DNA of 5,207 nucleotides from Anaerolineales bacterium UBA4823 (GTDB lineage: Bacteria; Chloroflexota; Anaerolineae; Anaerolineales; UBA4823): positions 1 through 5,207 of the forward strand of contig DHFN01000003.1 of the NCBI GenBank assembly GCA_002402275.1, given 5' to 3'. Of the stretch, positions 1 through 5,207 are shown in pieces; position 1 is the stretch's first letter, and every line of letters begins with the position of its first letter. A program made the translations under genes and the position numbers. The notes under the pieces are model-generated. The model was not told where the DNA came from and made no database searches. It saw only the letters and a program-made list of their open reading frames with translations.

Positions 1-639
1 TTTAATGCTAAAGACCTCAGTGAGGTTATTAAAACAGGTTTTTTGTTCAGTGTTTGGGGCACCCTCTATACATCCGCCTGGGTTGCGACCGAAAGCGCGT
101 TGATCCTCTCCCTCAGCGGTGCGACTGCCCTGGGGCTTTTTTCGGTCGCATATGCAGTGCGGGGCGCGATGAGCATCCTGCCTACAGCGATGTGGCAAGT
201 GCTGACTCCACGTGTTGTAACCGCCCTTGTGCGGGATGGAAGTGTGCACAGTGCCAACACACGGATCATTTGGGTGACTGCAGGGCTCACGGGTTTAATG
301 ATACTGCTCGCGTGGGCAGGTTCATTCTTTTTGGACATATTCGTTCCATATGTCATCCCAAAATATGTTGCCGGTATCCCGGTAATGAAGGTTTGCCTCT
401 GGTTTTCGGTTGTCGAGGCAGCATTTTTACCAATGAATGTCCTTTTTGCCACAGGCAGATCGTGGCTCTATGGCAGAAGTGTTATTGCCGGCATTGTTGT
501 TTTTCCTTTAGCGACCTATCTATTGTTACCAACGCTTGGCGGGCTTCTCGCGGTTGCAGTTGGGTCTCTACTTGGTCGTACGGCAAGAACATTAGCCGCC
601 TATATGGATTTAGTCCTTTTGACGAGGCGTGAAGCGTGA
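1..639 (+). CDS. Polysaccharide flippase (Wzx/MATE-like), C-terminal part, 5' truncated by window
   Basis: The frame is open from the first base and codes for the last 212 residues of a very hydrophobic membrane protein; the true start lies upstream of the window. The section reading GLFSVAYAVRGAMSILP, followed by a Q-V-L-T-P-R motif, is typical of the Wzx/polysaccharide biosynthesis branch of the MVF/MATE superfamily. About five or six hydrophobic segments follow, ending in a short basic tail. Family members move undecaprenyl-linked repeat units from the cytoplasmic to the periplasmic face of the inner membrane. The stop TGA (637-639) overlaps the GTG start of the downstream glycosyltransferase in a GTGA junction, so the two genes are probably translationally coupled in one operon. 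The last 27 codons have a diverged second copy at 1601-1684. The family call is confident; the transported substrate cannot be deduced. Confidence 0.85.
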   Translation, partial: FNAKDLSEVIKTGFLFSVWGTLYTSAWVATESALILSLSGATALGLFSVAYAVRGAMSILPTAMWQVLTPRVVTALVRDGSVHSANTRIIWVTAGLTGLMILLAWAGSFFLDIFVPYVIPKYVAGIPVMKVCLWFSVVEAAFLPMNVLFATGRSWLYGRSVIAGIVVFPLATYLLLPTLGGLLAVAVGSLLGRTARTLAAYMDLVLLTRREA

Positions 640-1607
640 AAAATAATCCCCTCATTTCAGTGGTGATACCGGCTTTTAATCGCCAGAATACGATATCTTA
701 TTGCCTTGACTCTGTTTTGACCCAGACGTATAAGAATCTGGAAGTAATTGTAGTTGATGATTGCTCCACGGACAGTACAGTCTCTATTGTTCGCAGCTAT
801 CCTGATTCACGTGTTCGCTGTGTCGTCCTTAAAAAAAATGTCGGGGCGCAAGGGGCACGCAACAGAGGAATTCGTGAAGCAAAAGCCGACTGGATAGCCT
901 TTCACGATTCAGATGATGAATGGCTTCCGGAAAAGCTGGCAAAACAGGTTGCTGTTTTAGCAAGTGCGGATTATAATCCATGGAGTTTTGTATTCTCCAA
1001 CGCATATCGCTTTGATAAGGCAAGCGGGATAAAGAGCATTCGTCTATTGCCTGTTTTGGAAGGTGAAAATCAATATTCCACACTACTACAGTCACCTGCC
1101 CCGCCCTATCCGACAATAATAACGTCAAAAAAGGCCTTGGAGAAAATTGGATATCTGGATGAACAGGTGCCGTCGTTTCAGGAATGGGATACATCGATAC
1201 GCCTCGCCAAATATTGCAGAATTATTCATCTGAAAGAACCATTAATGGTGTATCACGCCGGCAGTGGAGATGCGATCTCAGGAAGCGCGACGAAGCATGT
1301 GGAAGGATGGCATTATATTATCAGCAAATACGAAAGCGACATAAAGGAGTTATGTGGTGAAGAGGCATGGCGAAAACTTAATTTTCAACTGCTTGCTAAG
1401 TGTTTGGATTTAGACCTGGTAGATTACTATGACCGCTACCGAAGCAAAGTCGGCATGACAATGCAACACCCTCTTTTAACGTTTTATCTTACAATTTGTA
1501 GAAAATACCGGATCAGGCCAAATAAAATTGTCAATCGATTTTCTCGTAATGTATTTAAGAGTTTAGACTACCTTGTGCCAGGGCAAAGTAGAATAATAAA
1601 GCTTTAG
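636..1607 (+). CDS. Family 2 glycosyltransferase (GT-A fold)
   Basis: This 323-residue protein opens with a classic GT2 nucleotide-binding region: ISVVIPAFNR at residues 7-16 and the VVDDCSTD stretch at about 39-46. GAQGARNRGI (70-79) follows, then the metal/nucleotide-sugar binding DxD motif as DSDD at 91-94. The FQEWD segment (181-185) fits the position of the acceptor-side/catalytic acidic motif. There is no signal peptide or transmembrane segment, so it should act at the cytoplasmic membrane face, adding a sugar from a nucleotide donor to the growing lipid-linked unit. The start is GTG, chosen because it overlaps the flippase stop (GTGA) and has GAGG at 624-627, 8 bases upstream. Donor and acceptor are not predictable. 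The stop TAG lies inside the first codons of the flippase-like stub, so this gene's 3' end sits at a recombination junction. Confidence 0.93.
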   Translation: MKNNPLISVVIPAFNRQNTISYCLDSVLTQTYKNLEVIVVDDCSTDSTVSIVRSYPDSRVRCVVLKKNVGAQGARNRGIREAKADWIAFHDSDDEWLPEKLAKQVAVLASADYNPWSFVFSNAYRFDKASGIKSIRLLPVLEGENQYSTLLQSPAPPYPTIITSKKALEKIGYLDEQVPSFQEWDTSIRLAKYCRIIHLKEPLMVYHAGSGDAISGSATKHVEGWHYIISKYESDIKELCGEEAWRKLNFQLLAKCLDLDLVDYYDRYRSKVGMTMQHPLLTFYLTICRKYRIRPNKIVNRFSRNVFKSLDYLVPGQSRIIKL

Positions 1608-1684
1608 GGTTTATGCAAGGTCCTGCAGCCAGAACCTTAGTTGACTATGTGGCTTTGGTCACCTTGACGAAAGGTGAGACGTGA
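1601..1684 (+). pseudogene. Remnant of a second flippase gene: last 27 codons plus stop
   Basis: Read in the frame starting at 1601, this stretch encodes 27 residues ending ...TLTKGET and then TGA (1682-1684). It aligns without gaps to the end of the upstream flippase at 556-639: 13 of 27 residues are identical, including the block ARTL, then Y, LV and LT. By hand count 57 of 84 bases match. The frame has a stop (TAG, 1589-1591) just upstream, and similarity fades before about 1601, so no complete gene is present. The stub ends in GTGA (1681-1684), whose GTG starts the ligase-like gene, exactly as the intact flippase ends in GTGA at the GT2 start. It also carries that gene's ribosome binding site (AAAGG, 1670-1674), which may explain its retention. 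The alignment is seen directly; the reading as a recombination scar is inference. Confidence 0.82.
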
Positions 1685-3183
1685 TATTCGGGAATAACAA
1701 GTTTGTGCAAGCCGTGAATGATCATTCAAGCACTTCGTACAATGCGACTCCTTCCAATTTTACGGAAGTGCCGGAAAAGAAATCTGTTGTTGCTTTTTTT
1801 CTGGGGATGGCAATCATTGCTGCCTCCATCTTTTTAGGTCATTCATATGCGTTCTTTGGTTCTTTTCTGGCCTTATCAATTTTTATAACCCTACTATGGA
1901 AGAATGATCCCCGTCCCTGGATATTCCTGGTCTCGATTTCGGCGGCAACTCCAATCTCTATATCCAGATTTCAGTTCTCCTGCAATCTCATATTTGCCCT
2001 TTGGTTTGCAGTCTTTAACACGCGGTATTTGTTCCGGCTTCCGGCATGGATGTATGTGCCGGCAATTTTGGCAGTGCTTGGCATCTTTACCAGCTCAATC
2101 AACTGGATGTCGGGCGATGTAGTACGCGACATGATGCGGCAAGTAACATTTGCGTTCAATTTCTTTCTGGCGCCGTTCCTGTTGTTGCCTGTGGTCTACC
2201 TGAGAATGAGCGAGAGTCCAGATCACGCCGCAAACCTCAAGGGCCTCTTGTTTTGTCTGATCGTCCCATCGACATTGATACTGATTTCAGCAAAATTGTT
2301 CGGAACCGTGGCAAACCCATGGGAAGCTTCCTTGCACGAGGCAAGCTTGGCTGAAGGTTACCTCCACTACCAACTTGGTAAGGTCTTTGTAAACTTTCAG
2401 AGAACGGATGTTGGCTATATACTGGCAGCCCTCTTCTGCGCGTCAACAGCGGTAACCGTCTCGCAGGTCAGGGGCAGGTACAGGCTGCTCGCAAGTGCGT
2501 GTTTGGTCTCGAGCGTTTTTCTTTTGCTTGCCACCGGTAGTTTTGGAAGCATTTTTGCAAGTATTTGCGGTTTGGCAGCTATATTCTACATGAAGTACCG
2601 TACGGGCAGCGTAACAAAGGTGCTTTTACCATTGGCTGTCGTATGCTGCATGCTGTTCCTGACATACAGTCTTTCTCCACCGAGTATACAGGAGTACCTG
2701 GGAAAACGTTACGAACATCGTGTTGAGAATGCGGATACTGACAGGCTCGTGCTATGGGCGCGTGCCATTGATTATTTCCTTAAACATCCAGAAGGTGTTG
2801 GATTGACCTTAACGGTAGGCGACGAGGTAAAATCTAATCCTCATAACGATTACTTAACCTATTTTGTAAGTTATGGTTTTATAGGAGGTCTGGCCTATCC
2901 AATTCTCGTTGTGGCTTTGCTGATTTTCTTCTTTAAAGTGCCAAAGAACATAATCGGTGACCCCAATATGTTTGCCATACATCTTGCTGGACTCGGTGTT
3001 GCTGTAGCGATTGCGGTAAACTCCATGACCGATCATAGTAATGTCAACAGATGGTATTTTAATGTAATATGGTCCCTGATCTGGTATAGCTACTTCTGCA
3101 GTTTGGGGGCGCAAACTGGGTATGTTCGTTACAGGCTGAGACACGAAACCGACATTTTGAGAACAACGGCGTCTCAGGAATAG
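1681..3183 (+). CDS. O-antigen ligase / Wzy polymerase-like membrane protein
   Basis: This 500-residue polytopic protein has roughly ten to twelve hydrophobic segments, the first pair at about residues 35-73, and a polar N-terminal tail of about 33 residues. The C-terminal half carries the Wzy_C/O-antigen ligase signature: a TGSFGS turn (285-290), TDRLVLW at 353-359, HPEGVGL at 369-375 on a large periplasmic loop, then NPHNDYL (386-392) with the conserved histidine H388, followed by further membrane segments. Family members join undecaprenyl-linked glycan to lipid A core or other acceptors, or polymerise repeat units, in the periplasm. Sequence alone does not separate ligase from polymerase. 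The start is GTG at 1681, with AAAGG 6 bases upstream inside the flippase stub and a GTGA overlap with that stub's stop. Its 3' third has a broken homologue at 4599-4999. Only 23 bases separate its stop from the convergent DegT gene. Confidence 0.87.
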   Translation: MIFGNNKFVQAVNDHSSTSYNATPSNFTEVPEKKSVVAFFLGMAIIAASIFLGHSYAFFGSFLALSIFITLLWKNDPRPWIFLVSISAATPISISRFQFSCNLIFALWFAVFNTRYLFRLPAWMYVPAILAVLGIFTSSINWMSGDVVRDMMRQVTFAFNFFLAPFLLLPVVYLRMSESPDHAANLKGLLFCLIVPSTLILISAKLFGTVANPWEASLHEASLAEGYLHYQLGKVFVNFQRTDVGYILAALFCASTAVTVSQVRGRYRLLASACLVSSVFLLLATGSFGSIFASICGLAAIFYMKYRTGSVTKVLLPLAVVCCMLFLTYSLSPPSIQEYLGKRYEHRVENADTDRLVLWARAIDYFLKHPEGVGLTLTVGDEVKSNPHNDYLTYFVSYGFIGGLAYPILVVALLIFFFKVPKNIIGDPNMFAIHLAGLGVAVAIAVNSMTDHSNVNRWYFNVIWSLIWYSYFCSLGAQTGYVRYRLRHETDILRTTASQE

Positions 3184-3206
3184 TTGCTGGAAGCACTATA
3201 ATAGAG

Positions 3207-4409
3207 TTAAATGGACCGGATGACAGCGGTGACGATTCGCTGCAGATCTGTTTGGCTAAGGTCTTGGTGGCATGGTAAGGCAAGGGTGTGGTCCATGAGC
3301 CACTGGGTTTCTGGAATGTCGTGCATATTGAGGCTCTTATGGGGTTCTCGGCCAAAGGCAAATGTGATTATGCCTTCATCGGCCAGGCGGCTTTCGAGCC
3401 GATCACGGTTAGACGTGATAATAGGGAAGGCCAAAGGAGAAACACCCATTTCAAACTCTTTGCGGTACGAGGCAAACAAAGGTTTAATATTAGGGAGATT
3501 GGAAACGTGTTGGGCAAGATAGGTAAAATTCCGCTGGCGATATTCCCGCACATGGGCTGTGGCCTGAGATAGCTGACTGATAACTACGTGAGTCAGGGGC
3601 GCAGCGGGGACGTTGGCATGGGCAGCCGTAAACATTTTTTCTACATGCTTATTTGGTTGAGTTACGGTGGTGTTACGTGCAGCTAATCTCCTGGTTAATG
3701 TGGTTTTTATCAAAGACCGTATTGTATATAGTGGCGTTGCTTTCAAAATAGCCTTGATAACGGGGTTCAACTGGGCCACAAACGACCATGGAGAGGGTGT
3801 TGGATGGAGGCCAATAGGAGGATGGTCTTGGCACAGGCGTAAAACACCACCATCTCGCACGGGTAAGGATTTGCTGAGGGAATACACAGAGGCATCTCCC
3901 ACATGCCCAATGGGACTGAATAACCCATGGGCGCCGTCTTCCAGGATGAATAGTGGGTGATGGGTGTAATTAAGCAGATGTCGTATATTAAGCCCTGCAG
4001 GGGGGAAACCATAATAATGAACAAGGCATAACACTACAAGCCCAGAATGCCCTTGCACATATCGCACTACGTCTGCCTCATTCACGGTTAGATCCCGATT
4101 CACCCGGTAAAAGGATGTTGTGTAACTTGCAGCCAGAGCCGCTTCCACTTGACTTCGGCAGTGAAGCGATGGGATCAGCACCAGTGGCTTCGTAGTTAGG
4201 TGAGGGTGAGCTTTGTTTATATGGGAAAGATACTGATAGATGGCACATCGGCATGAATTATAAATTAAATCAGTGGGTTGTAACCATGTTTCTTCGAGCG
4301 GCCATCTAAGGACGCGACCTATAATATGTTCCAGTATATATCGCTGTAAATAACGCTGAATATATTTTAAGGGTACCTTCTCAGGAAAACAGGTGATTGT
4401 CTGTTTCAT
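3207..4409 (-). CDS. DegT/DnrJ/EryC1/StrS-family PLP-dependent aminotransferase
   Basis: Numbering here is from the preferred start at 4409, which gives 400 residues. Family landmarks appear in order: the phosphate-binding region DLIYNSCRCAIYQYL (about 47-61), HYYGFP (131-136), the cofactor-ring aspartate in ILEDGAHG (D158), and the Schiff-base lysine in YSLSKSLP (K180), followed by RDGG. The usual C-terminal motif is present as LPCHQDLS. These enzymes transfer an amino group from glutamate to keto-sugar nucleotides for surface glycans, and the active-site residues look intact. The start at 4409 gives normal family length and has AAGG (complement of 4418-4421) 8 bases upstream. The frame stays open to an ATG at 4580, also with AAGG, which would add an unconserved-looking 57-residue N-terminus. 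The gene is antisense to all its neighbours and splits a ligase gene from a ligase remnant, so it is probably an insertion. No sugar dehydratase or acetyltransferase partner is in the window. Confidence 0.8.
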   Translation of the reverse strand: MKQTITCFPEKVPLKYIQRYLQRYILEHIIGRVLRWPLEETWLQPTDLIYNSCRCAIYQYLSHINKAHPHLTTKPLVLIPSLHCRSQVEAALAASYTTSFYRVNRDLTVNEADVVRYVQGHSGLVVLCLVHYYGFPPAGLNIRHLLNYTHHPLFILEDGAHGLFSPIGHVGDASVYSLSKSLPVRDGGVLRLCQDHPPIGLHPTPSPWSFVAQLNPVIKAILKATPLYTIRSLIKTTLTRRLAARNTTVTQPNKHVEKMFTAAHANVPAAPLTHVVISQLSQATAHVREYRQRNFTYLAQHVSNLPNIKPLFASYRKEFEMGVSPLAFPIITSNRDRLESRLADEGIITFAFGREPHKSLNMHDIPETQWLMDHTLALPCHQDLSQTDLQRIVTAVIRSI

Positions 4410-4539
4410 GGGTGAAACCTTAATATTGGCACAAATTTTCAAAAGTGGGTTCCGTACCAACGAGACCATTATTTTGAGAAATATTGCGCATTTCTTCCTT
4501 CCCATTGTAATGGAATTTGAGTCTGTCAAACGCGTGATA

Positions 4540-4567
4540 TATATATCATGGTCAGTTAATCTTGCAA
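4540..4567 (-). promoter_or_regulatory. Possible sigma-70 promoter for the DegT gene, overlapping an AT palindrome
   Basis: On the minus strand, TTGCAA (4567-4562) is followed after 16 bases by TATATA (4545-4540), with TG one base ahead of it, giving an extended -10 shape. Each hexamer matches the consensus at only 4 of 6 positions. The -10 lies within a perfect 14-base palindrome, TGATATATATATCA (4535-4548), which could bind a regulator or could be simple AT-rich sequence. If this is the real promoter, transcription would begin downstream of the 4580 ATG, supporting translation from 4409. This is a by-eye call and weak. Confidence 0.25.
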
Positions 4568-4598
4568 GTGAACAATTCATTTTTTAACCTTAATCTGA

Positions 4599-4999
4599 AT
4601 CCGTGCGCTCAAAATGAGTAAACCACCCCAATCCGGTCTTGGGAGTGCAACGGTAAAATCTAATTCTCATAACGATTACTTAACCTATGCTGTCAGTATG
4701 GTGTTATAGGGGAACTGGCCTACCCATTACTCATTACAGGATTCTATGTTTATTTCTTTAAAATCCGAAAGATGAGCACCGAAGACTACTCTGGGCTTGC
4801 TGTAAACGTTGCCGTTCTTAGTTCTATTGTCGCACTTGAGGCAAACTCCATGACCGATAGTATTGGAGTCAACATATGGTATTTCAACGTGCTATGGTCA
4901 ATCACATGGCACAGTTATTTCTGCAGCCGCGCGGCGCACATGGTGCCTGTCCCGAAGATAATAAAACGCGAAACCGATATTTCGAGACCCACGGCATCT
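4599..4999 (+). pseudogene. Frameshifted 3' remnant of a second O-antigen ligase/polymerase-like gene
   Basis: This stretch matches the C-terminal third of the intact ligase-like protein (about residues 359-498), with no start and no 5' portion. The first part, in the frame of 4653, reads GLGSATVKSNSHNDYLTY, matching the catalytic-loop region of the intact protein and keeping its conserved histidine. One base is missing at about 4697-4698 (agt-atggt against agttatggt), so that frame hits TAG at 4707-4709. Homology continues in the next frame through ELAYP, YFFK, ANSMTD, WYFNVLWS, SYFCS and RETDIS..TAS. The intact gene's stop is not preserved after TAS, and that frame runs on as an overlap of the beta-helix gene. 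Upstream similarity is recognisable to about 4599, where a stop (TGA, 4596-4598) precedes it. It cannot encode a working ligase. Confidence 0.85.
4652..4688 (+). repeat. 37-base near-identical direct repeat shared with the intact ligase-like gene
   Basis: This block matches 2826-2862 at 36 of 37 bases (the only difference is t at 4665 against c at 2839), including the codons around the conserved HNDYL motif. The following 78 aligned bases match at only about two thirds by hand count. It lies inside the pseudogene. The contrast may mark a gene-conversion or recombination tract, or only strong constraint on this motif. Confidence 0.7.
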
Positions 5000-5013
5000 C
5001 TATATTACCCCTC

Positions 5014-5207
5014 ATGCGTTGCGCACTCATTTTCTCTCTTTTCCTCATTCTCCTCTCTGCCAGTCCCGCATGGGCAGCAACGTACTATGTCAAAAATGGG
5101 GGCAATGACAATCTTGATGGCCTTTCTGATGCGACTGCATGGGCTACAGTTGCTAAGGTTCAAGCGACAGTTACGAGTGGCGATACCGTCTATTTCCGTT
5201 CTCAGGA
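5014..5207 (+). CDS. Secreted right-handed parallel beta-helix protein, N-terminal part, 3' truncated by window
   Basis: Sixty-four codons are visible before the window ends. Residues 1-21 form a clear Sec signal peptide: Met-Arg, a hydrophobic core of about 13 residues, and a likely cleavage site after AWA (21). The mature protein begins ATYYVKNGGND, followed by LDGLSDATAWATV and then SGDTVYF. This is the usual opening of right-handed parallel beta-helix proteins (pectate-lyase-like, polysaccharide lyase/epimerase or Pel/Psl-type surface proteins), in which a G-x-D-x-x-x-G-x-S turn leads into the first helix coil. It should be exported to the periplasm or beyond and act on, or bind, the polysaccharide made by this locus; catalytic residues would lie past the window end. 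The start is the only ATG that gives a complete signal peptide. There is no recognisable Shine-Dalgarno in the 20 bases before it, and it lies 14 bases after the recognisable end of the ligase remnant. Confidence 0.82.
   Translation, partial: MRCALIFSLFLILLSASPAWAATYYVKNGGNDNLDGLSDATAWATVAKVQATVTSGDTVYFRSQ

Noticed and set aside
66..452. Antisense open frame of 128 codons within the flippase gene.
   Set aside because: The plus-strand frame has clear membrane-protein character and family motifs; the antisense product has no recognisable domain.
831..838. Run of eight A bases in the glycosyltransferase gene as a possible phase-variation slippage site.
   Set aside because: The frame is intact, the run encodes ordinary lysines, and eight A bases are not exceptional in this AT-rich gene.
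3184..3206. Terminator between the convergent ligase and aminotransferase genes.
   Set aside because: The 23-base gap shows no GC-rich hairpin with a T-run on either strand.
3211..3960. Several plus-strand open frames of 94-103 codons across the aminotransferase gene.
   Set aside because: The minus-strand frame contains the ordered PLP-enzyme motifs, so the plus-strand frames are shadows.
4504..4529. TTGACA (minus strand, 4529-4524) with TACAAT (4509-4504) as a promoter for the aminotransferase.
   Set aside because: The spacer is only 14 bases, too short for a normal sigma-70 promoter; at 17 bases the -10 would be AATGGG.
4614..4709. Small gene of 31 codons starting at ATG 4614.
   Set aside because: Its product is simply the ligase-like catalytic-loop segment cut short by the frameshift, so it belongs to the pseudogene.
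4700..5207. Long open frame running from the ligase remnant through the beta-helix region to the window end, suggesting a fused or extended ligase.
   Set aside because: Past about 4999 it has no ligase similarity, while the frame from 5014 gives a textbook signal peptide and beta-helix start. The long frame there is a shadow.

Overview
The window is a piece of a Gram-negative surface-polysaccharide (exopolysaccharide or O-antigen type) biosynthesis locus. The evidence is a Wzx-type flippase end, a family-2 glycosyltransferase, an O-antigen ligase/polymerase-like membrane protein, a DegT-family sugar aminotransferase and the start of a secreted parallel beta-helix protein. The organism cannot be named from the sequence. 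Moderate GC, GTG starts, GTGA stop/start overlaps and a beta-helix protein of this style would suit a proteobacterium or a Desulfobacterota/Geobacter-like lineage, but that is a weak inference.

Layout: the 3' part of a flippase gene (1-639) overlaps a GT2 gene (636-1607) by four bases. The short space before the next gene is not ordinary intergenic DNA: 1601-1684 encodes a second, diverged copy of the flippase C-terminus, ending in the same GTGA overlap with the ligase-like gene (1681-3183). A PLP-dependent aminotransferase gene then lies on the opposite strand (about 3207-4409, possibly to 4580). Beyond it, 4599-4999 is a frameshifted remnant of the 3' third of a second ligase-like gene, followed at once by the start of the beta-helix gene (5014 to the window end).

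The main observation is that the same architecture occurs twice in a row: full-length gene X, an extra gene, a diverged 3' stub of an X homologue, then the next gene. Removing the two extra genes (GT2 and DegT) and the duplicated ends gives a simpler inferred ancestor: flippase, ligase/polymerase, beta-helix protein. This suggests that the locus grew or was exchanged by recombination within conserved transport/assembly genes, leaving homologous scars. The stubs are real in the sequence; the mechanism is inferred.

Functionally, the GT2 would add a sugar to a lipid-linked repeat unit in the cytoplasm, the flippase would move the unit across the inner membrane, and the ligase/polymerase would transfer or polymerise it on the periplasmic side. 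The aminotransferase could supply an amino sugar, and the exported beta-helix protein could bind, cut or modify the polymer. No RNA genes, CRISPR arrays, insertion sequences or integrases were seen.
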